DNA of 64,000 bases, taken from the NCBI RefSeq assembly GCF_037044555.1, contig NZ_CP146275.1:2026501-2090500 (forward strand). Direction: 5' to 3'. The translations under genes and the position numbers were made by a program. The number at the start of each line of letters is the position of its first letter. Positions within the stretch are counted from its first letter, which is position 1. Shown here one piece after another: positions 17,469 to 25,966 of the stretch. The notes under the pieces were generated by a model. It was not told the origin of the DNA and made no database searches. It worked only from the letters and a program-made list of their open reading frames with translations. Source of the stretch: Pelagibacterium nitratireducens (GTDB taxonomy: Bacteria > Pseudomonadota > Alphaproteobacteria > Rhizobiales > Devosiaceae).

Positions 17469-17836
17469 GAGCCGGCCCGCCCGCTTTCCGAAAGATGACA
17501 GATCAGGCGCGTCCGGTTGCGTGTATCGGTACGCATCACCTCGAAATAGGCATCACCCCGCGCCGGCACCTTGATCTCGTCGCCCCGGGCAGGAAGGATA
17601 TCCGGATAGCGCGCCCGGTCGACATAAAGCAGTGCCGAGGCGCCCGTGATTTCAACGTTCCATGCCTGCCCTCGCCCTCCCGCCATCGATTGCGCGACCT
17701 GCGCGGCCGTCCGCAGGACCGCCTCGATGTCCACCGGCGCCCGACCATCCTTCCAGATGATGCGGACGGGCTCGGCGAACACCCGATCGACGGCGGCGAC
17801 CGTTCGGTCGCGCAGGGCGTGATAGCGGGCGGACAC
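17465..17836 (-). CDS. Small head-tail joining-type phage protein
   Basis: 123 residues from a GTG at 17836. The beta-rich content (EPVRIIWKDGRAPVDIEAVL, ALLYVDRARYPDILPARGDE) with a short C-terminal strand pair resembles head-tail joining/stopper proteins (lambda FII-like position, after capsid genes). Sequence similarity is too weak for a firm name. It overlaps the next gene by 4 bp. Confidence 0.55.
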   Translation of the reverse strand: MSARYHALRDRTVAAVDRVFAEPVRIIWKDGRAPVDIEAVLRTAAQVAQSMAGGRGQAWNVEITGASALLYVDRARYPDILPARGDEIKVPARGDAYFEVMRTDTRNRTRLICHLSESGRAGS

Positions 17837-17839
17837 AGC

Positions 17840-18316
17840 TTAGCTGTCCTTTTGCCCGGATACCTTGGCCTTCTCTTCAGCGGCCTTTACGATGCTGGCC
17901 GCCTCGGCCTCGGCCGCTTCGATGATCTCCTTGGCCCTGGTCTCTGCCGAAGTGATCATCTCGGCGGCCCTGGCTTCGGCCTCTTCGCCGACCTTTATCG
18001 CCTTGGATTCGGCAGTGTCGGTGATCTCCTTGGCCTTCGTCTCAGCCGCCGCGATCGCTGCCTTGGCCCTTTCATCAGCGTCAGCCGCGACCTGGTCGCC
18101 ATCGGTGGCCTGTTTGACCTTCGATGGCTTGCTCGGCGCGTCCTTTGCGTCCGGATCATAGGCGACCCTCTCATGGATGAGGTGGTCGGCATAATCGGCG
18201 GGCACCGCGACGGCCTTATGCGGCGGCACGGTCTGCTGTCTGCCGGTCAGCGAGTTTTCGCGGGCAACTATGCCGCCGGCTGGAAAGGCGATCTTCTTGG
18301 TCTTGGGTTTGGACAT
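17840..18316 (-). CDS. Coiled-coil phage protein with Ala/Glu/Lys heptads
   Basis: 158 residues from the ATG at 18316. The basic N-terminus (SKPKTKKIAFPAGG) leads to a short globular part. Residues about 80-155 are almost entirely helical with repeated A-ET-AKEI units (AETKAKEITDTAES, SAETRAKEIIEAAE), a strong coiled coil or ATP-synthase-b-like helix. It lies just after the capsid gene and the terminator-like hairpin, so it may be expressed less than the capsid. No homologue is recognised. Confidence 0.6.
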   Translation of the reverse strand: MSKPKTKKIAFPAGGIVARENSLTGRQQTVPPHKAVAVPADYADHLIHERVAYDPDAKDAPSKPSKVKQATDGDQVAADADERAKAAIAAAETKAKEITDTAESKAIKVGEEAEARAAEMITSAETRAKEIIEAAEAEAASIVKAAEEKAKVSGQKDS

Positions 18317-18374
18317 CGGAGGCTTCCTTTCGGTTGGGGGGATCGCATCCTTCAGATGCCATCGCCGCAAACGA

Positions 18375-18400
18375 AAGGCCCGGTACCAGGACCGGGCCTT
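18375..18400 (-). terminator. Hairpin terminator/attenuator after the capsid gene
   Basis: A perfect 10-bp stem (AAGGCCCGGT paired with ACCGGGCCTT) has a 6-nt loop. Read on the minus strand it is followed by TCGTTT, a weak T tract. It lies in the 110-bp gap between the capsid stop and the next gene, where many phages place a partial terminator to give high capsid output and lower downstream expression. Confidence 0.65.
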
Positions 18401-18426
18401 CGCAAAATCGGTGCGGGTGTCCGCGA

Positions 18427-19437
18427 TCAGGTCAGCGTTAGTCGCCGCAGGACCTTCGGACGCGTGCAGATAGAGATCGCGTTCATCTGCACTTCGAGAT
18501 GCCGCCCCTTGCCGTTCTGGCTCGAATACTGCTTGGCGTAGAACGGCAGGCCTTCTGTATTCACGGTCTCTTCATAATCGGCCGGTGCGAACCGGGTGAT
18601 GAAGAGCTCGGGAACGCCCTTGGGCACCACCCGGGCCTCGTTTTCCGCGATGTATGGCGAGCCGAGATCTGCTGTCGCTTTCGCTCCGGTACGGTAGCGT
18701 TCCCAGGTCGCCCCGCCAAATGTGAAAACATCCGGGACGTCCTGGCGGAGAACGGCGGCGCCACTATGATAGAGGAACGTGTCGCGCACAGATTTGTGTT
18801 GCCACAGCGCCTGATGAAACCCGCGACCGGTGAAGACGTGCAGTCCATCATACGGCTCGTCCAGGTCGTCCTCGATGCTGTAGGTGACATCTTGAAACAG
18901 CTTGGTCACGACCGTGGAATCGACGTCCAGCTCAAGCGAGACGGCGGCGGGTACCGCGATCTCGAACCGGCTGAACAGATTGTGCAGAACCTTGCCGGAT
19001 TTGGACGTGACGACGCCCTTGATTGCCCCAACCCGCTGATGTTCCAGCGTCATGGTCAGATCACGCGCGTGCCGTTGAGCCTTGCGCTCGATGCGGCTCT
19101 GGAGGGTTTCGAGTTGGTCCTCGGTACCGAACTCGCGAACGTTCTGGACCTCGTCGGCCTTGATGAAGTCATCGCGCTGATAATGTTCGATATCGAACGG
19201 GATCTTGCGACGATCGTCGTCGCCAGTCGTTTCGCCGGCGCCGCCGCGAAGGGTCGGCTCAACCAGCGAGATTTTCCCGTCACGCTCCTCGATCGACACG
19301 CGCGTCGTGGTGACGCTGTCCTCTTCGAAAATCCCGGTCGCACTGACCTGACCGGGGCGGTAGGATTCCTTATTAATGGCGGCGGTAAGGCTCTCGATTG
19401 TAAAGCCATCGCCATCCCAGATGTCGGCTCCAGGCAT
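18427..19437 (-). CDS. Major capsid protein (lambda gpE family)
   Basis: 336 residues, close to lambda gpE (341). Conserved features include the N-terminal FTIESLTAAINKESYRPGQV, RRKIPFDIEHYQRDDFIKAD, the spine region RARDLTMTLEHQRVGAIKGV-like (seen as ARDLTMTLEHQRVGAIKG) and the C-terminal LPFYAKQYSSQNGKGRHLEV followed by NAISICTRPKVLRRL. It has the HK97-type fold by family. It follows the decoration gene as in lambda (D-E order). TGGAGA lies 7 bp before the ATG. Confidence 0.92.
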   Translation of the reverse strand: MPGADIWDGDGFTIESLTAAINKESYRPGQVSATGIFEEDSVTTTRVSIEERDGKISLVEPTLRGGAGETTGDDDRRKIPFDIEHYQRDDFIKADEVQNVREFGTEDQLETLQSRIERKAQRHARDLTMTLEHQRVGAIKGVVTSKSGKVLHNLFSRFEIAVPAAVSLELDVDSTVVTKLFQDVTYSIEDDLDEPYDGLHVFTGRGFHQALWQHKSVRDTFLYHSGAAVLRQDVPDVFTFGGATWERYRTGAKATADLGSPYIAENEARVVPKGVPELFITRFAPADYEETVNTEGLPFYAKQYSSQNGKGRHLEVQMNAISICTRPKVLRRLTLT

Positions 19438-19478
19438 CGACGTTCTCCAGATGTGAGTGAAAGTGAGATGGCCCGGCG

Positions 19479-19859
19479 TTACCGGACGATTATGCCGATC
19501 GCGGCGAGCTGGGCATGTTTGGCCGCGATCTTGGTGTCATCATCGACGCTGTCGTCGAAAACGAGCATGAGCTTTTTGACTTCGCCGTCGCGCGCCATAA
19601 CCAGTGCCTCGACTTCGTCGTCGGTGGCATCGACGCCATAGGCGAGGATCGCCTTGGCCGTTTCCGCACCCTCGGAGTCCACGACTTCGGCATTGGCCGA
19701 AATTGTGTACGTCTCATCGGCTGTCACCATGCCCAGCACGGTACCGGGCACGAGCTTGCCCGAACCGGCTGCGATTGTGACAGTTTCATACGACCGCGTG
19801 CGACTGGATTCCGAGAGAACGAAACCCAGATTGCGGGGACGTTCGTGTTTGATGTCCAT
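19479..19859 (-). CDS. Head decoration protein (lambda gpD family)
   Basis: 126 residues; lambda gpD is 110. The pattern SYETVTIAAGSGKLVPGTVL, an internal Ala-rich ILAYGVDAT strand and EALVMARDGEVKK fits the trimeric capsid-stabilising decoration protein. It sits between scaffold-like and capsid genes, exactly the lambda order. It would stabilise the expanded capsid. Confidence 0.87.
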   Translation of the reverse strand: MDIKHERPRNLGFVLSESSRTRSYETVTIAAGSGKLVPGTVLGMVTADETYTISANAEVVDSEGAETAKAILAYGVDATDDEVEALVMARDGEVKKLMLVFDDSVDDDTKIAAKHAQLAAIGIIVR

Positions 19860-19862
19860 GGT

Positions 19863-20402
19863 CTAGCCCTTCGACTGCTTGGCGCGAGCCGAATAGATCT
19901 CGCTCCGGTTGATGGTGGCCTTCTTGGCGCCGGCGCGTTCCTGTGGCGCGGCAAGACCGGCGGCATTGAGCCGCTCGGCCTCATAGGTCGCAGGATCCTG
20001 CCCTGAAGCGCCCGCATTGGCCGCAACATTGGCGATCACATATGCCGAGACGTCGGCGGCCGCCATGGCGGGCGACTTGACCGCGAGGTCGAGCGCGGCC
20101 GCCATCCGGCCCCCGTCGCCCTTGATGCCCTCGGCACCGAGGACGTCGCCCAGACGAGTGGTTGCCTCCGTCGAGCCGGCCGCATGGCCTTCACCACGCG
20201 CTTTGTCCACGGCCGCCTCGTGCTCGGCTTCCGAAAGGCCCGCATTCTTGGCAGCGGGCTTGCCAGGGGTCTCGCTCATGGATTGTCCTCCTGGTTGCGA
20301 GTGTGCGTGCCCGCCGGGGGCGCGCGGTTCGTCCTCGACAGAGGACATCTCGACCGGGCCCGCGACGGCGTCGCGGACTGCGGCCAGCATCGAATTGGCC
20401 AT
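19863..20402 (-). CDS. Scaffold-like head assembly protein with probable internal start
   Basis: 179 residues, highly Ala/Gly/Glu-rich. It follows the S49 protease gene by 2 bp, matching the place of lambda Nu3. The segment TTRLGDVLGAEGIKG to AADVSAYVIANVA resembles the C-terminal scaffold part of phage S49 proteases, here encoded by a separate gene. A second ATG at 20279 (MSETPGKP) has AGGAGG seven bases upstream, a stronger site than the GGGAG nine bases before the first ATG. Two products, 179 and 138 residues, are therefore likely. Confidence 0.68.
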   Translation of the reverse strand: MANSMLAAVRDAVAGPVEMSSVEDEPRAPGGHAHSQPGGQSMSETPGKPAAKNAGLSEAEHEAAVDKARGEGHAAGSTEATTRLGDVLGAEGIKGDGGRMAAALDLAVKSPAMAAADVSAYVIANVAANAGASGQDPATYEAERLNAAGLAAPQERAGAKKATINRSEIYSARAKQSKG

Positions 20403-20404
20403 GG

Positions 20405-21319
20405 TTAGGGTCTCCCGTTGACTTCGGCGATGAAGGTTTCGAACGCTTCCTGCGGATCGCCGACCGCATCGACCAGCCCGAGGCGGGCGGCTTCGCTGGC
20501 TTCGTAGGATCTGGCTTCGCTTTTGAGCGCGTCGGCTTTCGAATACCGCTTGCCGCGCCCCTGCCCCACAACCTCGGCAAAGCGCAGCCGTATGGCTTCA
20601 ACCCGTGCCTGCCACTCGGCCCGAACCGCTTCGGGCAACGGCTCGTAAGGATTGCCGTCGACCTTATGTTTTCCGGCGTGGATGATCGTGACCCTTACGC
20701 CCTCGTTTTCCAGCGCTTCGCTCCAGTCGGCGTGCAGCGTCACGACGCCGATCGACCCGGCGCCGCCGAATTCGGGGACAATGATCTGCCGGCACTGGCT
20801 GGCCAGAAGGTACGCGGCCGAATAGGCAAAATCGGTCAGGATGGCGATGGTCGGCTTTTTGGCCGAAAGCTGCCGTATGCTTGCCGCCGTTTCGAACGCG
20901 CCATTGACCATGCCGCCGAAGCTGTCCACCTCGAAAACGGCTCCCTTGACCTCATCGCGACCGGCCCGGGCGATCTGGGTTTGCAGGCCCTGATAGGACG
21001 TTTCCCCCGACGACTGACCGATCCAGCTTCCCTTTTGAACAAGCGTACCCTCGATCGGGATGATGGCGACGCCGTCGATCATGTCGAACGGCCTTGCACT
21101 GTAGCGATCATAGGTCCGCCCGAGACGGTCACCCAGCACACCGGCCGACGCCCGCCCCCCTGAAAACGCCGTATGATCGACGCCGCCATCGCCATTGACG
21201 ATCGTGATATTGGTCCCGGTCAACCTTGGTCCGAAAACCCGCACGAAAGTTTCCGCCTTGCCGGGGTGGTAAAGATGGGCCTGGTCGAACAGCGCTGCGC
21301 TGATGCGATCGAGCGACAT
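20405..21319 (-). CDS. Prohead protease, S49 family (lambda gpC-like)
   Basis: 304 residues from the ATG at 21319, chosen because GGAGG lies eight bases upstream and the previous stop is just 2 bp away. The family signature is clear: GVAIIPIEGTLVQKG, VFEVDSFGGMVNGAFE, then AYSAAYLLASQCRQI, where the serine of SAAY is the expected nucleophile, and GSIGVVTLHADWS. The lysine partner is probably in the HAGKHKVDGNPYEPL region. It matures the procapsid by removing scaffold. Unlike lambda gpC, the scaffold is not fused to its C-terminus. Confidence 0.9.
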   Translation of the reverse strand: MSLDRISAALFDQAHLYHPGKAETFVRVFGPRLTGTNITIVNGDGGVDHTAFSGGRASAGVLGDRLGRTYDRYSARPFDMIDGVAIIPIEGTLVQKGSWIGQSSGETSYQGLQTQIARAGRDEVKGAVFEVDSFGGMVNGAFETAASIRQLSAKKPTIAILTDFAYSAAYLLASQCRQIIVPEFGGAGSIGVVTLHADWSEALENEGVRVTIIHAGKHKVDGNPYEPLPEAVRAEWQARVEAIRLRFAEVVGQGRGKRYSKADALKSEARSYEASEAARLGLVDAVGDPQEAFETFIAEVNGRP

Positions 21320-21321
21320 GG

Positions 21322-21582
21322 TCATTGCCTCCAGCGGACGCGTCGGGCGCGACCGGCCATCCGCCCATTCGCCTTGTCGCATTCGCGTTGATAGATGCCG
21401 ATGAGCTTTTCGAGGTGTCCGCCATTGGCGGCAGTGAACCGGACCTCGTCCTGGTCGAACCGCGTCATGGCCACCGATTCCCCCGTGGCAATAACCAGCT
21501 GCGCCTTCCTGAGTTCGCGCAGCACGTCACACGGCTTGTCGATATCGACCTCGACCCCGCCGATCATCACCACGTTGCTCAT
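21322..21582 (-). CDS. Head-tail joining protein, lambda gpW-like
   Basis: 86 residues. The alpha-beta-beta-alpha outline of gpW is seen: DVLRELRKAQLVIATGESVA, then RFDQDEVRFTAANGGHLEKL and LIGIYQRECD. Lambda gpW (68 residues) binds the portal vertex after packaging. In lambda, W lies before B; here it lies just after the portal gene. It overlaps the portal stop by 4 bp. Confidence is moderate because the family is short. Confidence 0.68.
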   Translation of the reverse strand: MSNVVMIGGVEVDIDKPCDVLRELRKAQLVIATGESVAMTRFDQDEVRFTAANGGHLEKLIGIYQRECDKANGRMAGRARRVRWRQ

Positions 21583-23234
21583 GACCGTTTCTCCGGTCGA
21601 TCGTCGGAATCGTCAGGTTCGTCTTGTACGGTCGAGCTCGATCGGCTGCGCGGAGCGTAGGGGCTTTGCATGCCGGCCTCTTCATAGCGCTTATGCAGAG
21701 CGACGCGCTGGTCAAACAGCTCGTCCGGATCGACGCCCAGATCGCCGGTTTCGATCTCGATCGACGATGTCGCGTTCTGCAGCCGCTCGGTGCTCGCCTT
21801 GGCGCTTTTCCCGTCGTCGGCCGTGGGTTTGCTCGGCCCCTGCCATTGTGCCCAGAACATGGCCTGTTGATTGGCTTGGAAGGCCCGATAGCCGCCCTTG
21901 AACGGAATGCGGCCTTCTCCGACTTCTTCGTCCAGCCAGGCTTCGAATATCATCTGTTCCTGCGGCGCCGCGATCCGCTCGCGCCGGCGCATGACGACGG
22001 GCCAGATCGAGGAATTCTCCATGCGAACGCTCGAGTAGGTGGCGCCCCGATGATCCATGGTCAGCCCGCCATAGGTGGTGCCGATGGCCCGGGCCATGTC
22101 ACGGCTCAACGCGGCCGAAAACGGCTGGTATTCGCCGCCGGGAGTTTTCGAACCGTGCAGTTCAAACCTCTCGCCCGGAGCAAGATGGCTCACCTGCGGA
22201 TCACCGGAAAACGAGATCGTTCCTTCGCGCGCCGCCTCGAGCTGCGCGCCGAGCAGGCCATAGAAATCCTCGGCAACCGCCTTGCCATCGGCCGAAGCAC
22301 CGTCGCGCATCGCTTCAATGGCCTCGAACGCCTCTGCAGTCGGCGCGCCGCTGGTCAAAGTCGCCGCAAACAGGGTTTGCAGGATCGCCGTCTGCAGCGT
22401 GGCATCGTCGAGCATCTCGTGCTGGATGTGCTTGCGGAACGCCGCCGCCATCACCGAAATGCCTCGAACGTCCGTTGCATCCACCGGATCGAAGATGTGC
22501 ATCACGATGGCCCGTCCGCGCGCGTCGCGCGCCGGCCAGCGCCGTTTCGTGACAAAGCCCGTCTGGCGCTCCTCGAACAGATAGCCGGTGGGGCGGCCAT
22601 CATCGTCGTGATAGACACCCTGGAACAGGTTTTCGAGCGACGAGGTGTCCTGGACGAGCCGCATGGGTGGCACCAGGCACACCTTCGTGCCGGTGGTAAT
22701 ACCGAGGCGCGCCCGCTTGGCCCTGCTCATATACGTGATGACGCCGGTGACCTCACCGAATGCCATGTTCCAGCGCAGGCCTATGTCGATCATTTGCGGC
22801 ACGGTGAACTTGCCGCGATAATCGCATTCGCGCGGGTTCCACGCCCAGCGCTTCCAGCGCTGCTTGACCAGCTTGATCCAGTCGGCTCGCTCTTTTTCGC
22901 TATAGCCGAGCCGCGTCATGACGTCGGGGTCGGGCCGATAGTTGAGCGTCAGCTCGCTCCCTACGGTATCGGCGATCACCTGATCGGCAACACCGCGAAG
23001 GCGCCCCGAATTCTGGATGATATCCAGTGCCAGCGCCGCCGAACGACGCCACGCCACCCGGATATCGTCTCGGCTCTCACGCAGGGCCGATGGCCGCGTC
23101 ATGAAGACACCGGATTTGGTATCGCGCAGATAACCGCCGCGCGCGCGCGGCGGCGCAAAGCCTGCGTCCGGTGACCGTCCGGCCGAAACCGGCAAATTTG
23201 CCGATTTAATCCGGCCAGTCCTGGGCACCTTCAT
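21579..23234 (-). CDS. Portal protein (lambda gpB family)
   Basis: 551 residues from the ATG at 23234, which forms an ATGA overlap with the terminase stop and has GGAG nine bases upstream. Conserved portal features: SRDDIRVAWRRSAALALDII, AWNPRECDYRGKFTVPQMID, GVYHDDDGRPTGYLFEERQT, VMHIFDPVDATDVRGISVMA, a Q/E-rich clip helix and the late NQQAMFWAQWQGP. The C-terminal region is disordered (PYAPRSRSSSTVQ). It forms the dodecameric vertex channel. Confidence 0.92.
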   Translation of the reverse strand: MKVPRTGRIKSANLPVSAGRSPDAGFAPPRARGGYLRDTKSGVFMTRPSALRESRDDIRVAWRRSAALALDIIQNSGRLRGVADQVIADTVGSELTLNYRPDPDVMTRLGYSEKERADWIKLVKQRWKRWAWNPRECDYRGKFTVPQMIDIGLRWNMAFGEVTGVITYMSRAKRARLGITTGTKVCLVPPMRLVQDTSSLENLFQGVYHDDDGRPTGYLFEERQTGFVTKRRWPARDARGRAIVMHIFDPVDATDVRGISVMAAAFRKHIQHEMLDDATLQTAILQTLFAATLTSGAPTAEAFEAIEAMRDGASADGKAVAEDFYGLLGAQLEAAREGTISFSGDPQVSHLAPGERFELHGSKTPGGEYQPFSAALSRDMARAIGTTYGGLTMDHRGATYSSVRMENSSIWPVVMRRRERIAAPQEQMIFEAWLDEEVGEGRIPFKGGYRAFQANQQAMFWAQWQGPSKPTADDGKSAKASTERLQNATSSIEIETGDLGVDPDELFDQRVALHKRYEEAGMQSPYAPRSRSSSTVQDEPDDSDDRPEKRS

Positions 23235-25219
23235 GACCGCCGTCTCCATTTCTTTCGTTTTTCGGCGACGCTCGCTGCGGTCGGCGCGGACTGGGGCGCC
23301 TCGGCGCTCCTGGCCGCAACGGTTTCGGTCAGTGATGACAACAGATCGAGCGGCTGGCTCGGGACGATCCGTGCCCGCAACTGCGCCCAACCGTCCCTGG
23401 TCAGTTTCGACATGCCGAGCAGCTCAGCCATGGCCATCGCGTAGATACGTACGTCGAGCCAGTGATTGTCCCGGCGGATTTTTTCCCAGCCTTCGCGCAG
23501 CTTGCCCTTCACCAGCTTGCGCTCGAAATACTCGGCGGTGAGCTGCTTGAAATACGCCTCGTCATGAAACTGGGCGAAATGGCAAAAGCCCGCCGGGTCT
23601 TCCGGTTCGCCCGAATGCACGCCGAGCTTGTGCAGATTTCCCATCAGTTCGCCCTTGAGCCCCCAGGTGCCGACCGGCCAGACCTTGGCGCTACCAATAC
23701 GGGAGCGCTTGCCGTTCTTTCTGATCGAAACCTTTTGAGGCGTTCCGATCGCGGGAATTCCGCGCCCGGGCATGCCTTTGACCGCATAGGCCAGCGGTCG
23801 CGAGGCGCACCAGCTATAGACTTGGTTGGCCCGCAAGCCGTCGCCCGAGTCCACGGCCATCGCCTCGATACGGCGATCCTGCCCATAAGTGTCCTGAAAC
23901 GCCGTGTTCAGGAACGCGTCCAGTTTCAGCCAGGCACCGGCGTTGACGTTGTCCGTCGGGCCGTCGAGATAGGCGATGGTGACCGACCAGCTCTGGCGAT
24001 CCTCGCTAAACGCCACGGCCTCGACCATGATGTTGTCGTGGTGGACGTCGGCTCCAGCGACGAAAATCAGTCCTCTGGCCGGAACGATCCCTTGCGAATA
24101 GGTTTCCCTGCGCTCGTATAGCCGCTTGTGATCGGGCGCATCCCCCTTCATTGCATAGGGCAGGCCGCCAACCAGGTTGGTGAAATTCTTGGCGCCCTCT
24201 TCGCCGTGCTTTTGCTGTTCCAACCAGTCCTCGGCGATCGCCTCATAGCTCATCATCAGCGAGATGAACGCATCGACGTGAAAGCCGGGGTGGCGCGCTT
24301 CGCCCTCGGCTGTCGGAACGAACTGCCCCGCCCTGACCGCCGGTACCCGCTCCATTTCGCTGATGTGGTGGCCGCAATGCGGGCACTCATAGCTCGATTT
24401 GTGCGGGTGCGCCCTGTCGAGGACGAACCCGTCCATCTCCTGATAGAAGTTGTTCCGACACTCGGGGCAATCGATGAACCAGAACCGCTGGTCGCTGCGC
24501 CGAAAGCTCCGATCGATCCGGCAATGGCCCGGTTCGTCTCCCATCGGGTCGCCGCTGTCGACTTCCGGCGTCGACAGCTCGAGGATTTTCCAGAGCTTCA
24601 GACGCCGGAATGCCGTGAACCGACCGAAAAACAAAACCTCCGGATCGTCGCCATTGGGGCTGTTGCCCCACTTGGAGACTTCGTCCTTTACCCCGTATCG
24701 CGCCGTGTCGCCCGAAAGGTCCATGACCGAATTGGTATTGGCAAGGCTCAATGACCCGCCGGCGAACCGCTTTTCATAGGTGGTCGATCCGCTACCCGAC
24801 CGCGAGACGTTGGGCAGGATGATCCGCTTTTTCGTCTCCCGCTGCCATGCGTCTATCATCGGCTGCAACTTTTTGCCGTTGACGTCCTGCAGAGCGTCGA
24901 TGCCCGGCACCGCGTAAAGGATGTTGTCCGGGGCCGTCTCGGCCAGATAGAGCGACCAGGCGAGCGCCAGGATCGAAACGCCGGTCTGTTGCGACTTGCG
25001 GATCGAAACCAGATTGGCCGGATGATCGATATCGAGGACGTCGGCGATCGGCCCGAGATAGGGCGCGTCGGCCTCGCTCCAGAATTCTCCCTTCTTGGGC
25101 CCGTCGACAAGAACGATATTGGCGGGCAACCACTGCCGGAACGGCATCGGCGGTACGGGCCGCGTCGCCGCGCTCAACCTCTCCGCCACCATGCGTGCCG
25201 CGCCGGGATGAAAATTCAT
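23231..25219 (-). CDS. Terminase large subunit (lambda GpA family)
   Basis: 662 residues; lambda gpA is 641. The N-terminal half carries the packaging ATPase with the variant Walker A VSIRKSQQTGVS. Two Cys pairs (DCPECRNN and ECPHCGHH) make the zinc-binding insertion typical of GpA proteins. The C-terminal half holds nuclease aspartates (FVAGADVHHDN, AVDSGDGLR). It cuts concatemeric DNA and drives packaging. Overlaps at both ends (ATGA with the small subunit, ATGA with portal) show strict coupling. A lambda-type GpA implies cos-type ends. Confidence 0.94.
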   Translation of the reverse strand: MNFHPGAARMVAERLSAATRPVPPMPFRQWLPANIVLVDGPKKGEFWSEADAPYLGPIADVLDIDHPANLVSIRKSQQTGVSILALAWSLYLAETAPDNILYAVPGIDALQDVNGKKLQPMIDAWQRETKKRIILPNVSRSGSGSTTYEKRFAGGSLSLANTNSVMDLSGDTARYGVKDEVSKWGNSPNGDDPEVLFFGRFTAFRRLKLWKILELSTPEVDSGDPMGDEPGHCRIDRSFRRSDQRFWFIDCPECRNNFYQEMDGFVLDRAHPHKSSYECPHCGHHISEMERVPAVRAGQFVPTAEGEARHPGFHVDAFISLMMSYEAIAEDWLEQQKHGEEGAKNFTNLVGGLPYAMKGDAPDHKRLYERRETYSQGIVPARGLIFVAGADVHHDNIMVEAVAFSEDRQSWSVTIAYLDGPTDNVNAGAWLKLDAFLNTAFQDTYGQDRRIEAMAVDSGDGLRANQVYSWCASRPLAYAVKGMPGRGIPAIGTPQKVSIRKNGKRSRIGSAKVWPVGTWGLKGELMGNLHKLGVHSGEPEDPAGFCHFAQFHDEAYFKQLTAEYFERKLVKGKLREGWEKIRRDNHWLDVRIYAMAMAELLGMSKLTRDGWAQLRARIVPSQPLDLLSSLTETVAARSAEAPQSAPTAASVAEKRKKWRRRS

Positions 25220-25818
25220 TCGTCCGCCCCCGCGATCACCTCGTCGGTCTCGGGCGCGGCTTTCGCCATCTCGGCTAGCGCGTCGGCAATGCGGGTGTTT
25301 ATCTCCTGGGCGATCTTGCGCAGTTCCATCCGCGCCCCGCTCGTTCCCTCCTTGGAAACCGCCAGCGCGATATCGTCGGCCCGGTTCTGCAACCGGTTGA
25401 CCTCGCTCTGGATGGTCCGTCCGGCCTGCGCCAGCGCCTCGGCCAGTTTGTCGGCCCTCACGAGACTGCCCTGCTCTTCGGCGTGCCGCAGTTTCTCGCG
25501 CTGCAGATTGAGCCAGGCCTGTTGCCGCAGGGCTTCGTCGCGCGAATCCTTGAGCCGTTGCGGTTCCGCCCCGCCCTCTTCCACGCCTTTGGGGGCCTGG
25601 GATTGCGCGGTGTTTCCAAAAAACCCCCGGTGATGATCGTAGTGCGCCAGGCTGACCTTGATCACCCGGTTCCGCGCGTCGCGCTCGACCGGAATATCGT
25701 CATGGTCGCGCAGCAGCTTGGCCAGCGTCTTGCTCACCGCCTGCTTGGACACCCCGTCCCGCGCCGCGATCTCTCCCGGGCTGTACATGACAACCGTGCT
25801 GTCAACGCCAGTAGCCAT
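25216..25818 (-). CDS. Terminase small subunit, Nu1-like
   Basis: 200 residues. Residues about 11-45 form a winged-helix DNA-binding motif (YSPGEIAARDGVSKQAVSKT). The central and C-terminal parts are long charged helices (QQAWLNLQREKLRHAEEQG, then MELRKIAQEINTRIADAL). This is the Nu1 architecture: DNA recognition at cos plus a large-subunit interaction helix. It precedes and overlaps the large subunit. Direct repeats TGACAACC lie in its leader and its first codons. Confidence 0.8.
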   Translation of the reverse strand: MATGVDSTVVMYSPGEIAARDGVSKQAVSKTLAKLLRDHDDIPVERDARNRVIKVSLAHYDHHRGFFGNTAQSQAPKGVEEGGAEPQRLKDSRDEALRQQAWLNLQREKLRHAEEQGSLVRADKLAEALAQAGRTIQSEVNRLQNRADDIALAVSKEGTSGARMELRKIAQEINTRIADALAEMAKAAPETDEVIAGADE

Positions 25819-25867
25819 TCTGACAACCCTGACAACCGTTCGCCCGCGCCTGAGAAACTGACAAAAT
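25788..25867. repeat. TGACAACC repeats around the small terminase start (packaging-site candidate)
   Basis: TGACAACCG occurs at 25788-25796, TGACAACCC at 25821-25829 and TGACAACCG at 25830-25838. The last two are exactly tandem with a 9-bp period. A degenerate copy, TGACAAAAT, is at 25859-25867. In lambda, the small terminase subunit binds repeated R sequences next to cos upstream of Nu1, so these are candidates for that role. They might equally be a regulatory site. The rest of the 148-bp gap (25819-25966) shows nothing else. Confidence 0.4.
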
Positions 25868-25966
25868 CTCGGGCCGCTTCCGCACCGCAGGCTGGGAGGG
25901 GAAAATACGGTCCCTAAAAGCGTTGCCGGTCCGCCACAGCCCCCAAAGCCCCGGAAATCGGTGAGA

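Noticed and set aside
20405-21319. Host S49 protease SppA
   Set aside because: It is flanked by portal, gpW-like, scaffold and capsid genes with 2-bp gaps, so it is the phage prohead protease.
21624-23174. Plus-strand open frame of 516 codons opposite the portal gene
   Set aside because: The minus strand encodes a clear portal protein. The antisense frame is an effect of GC-biased third positions.
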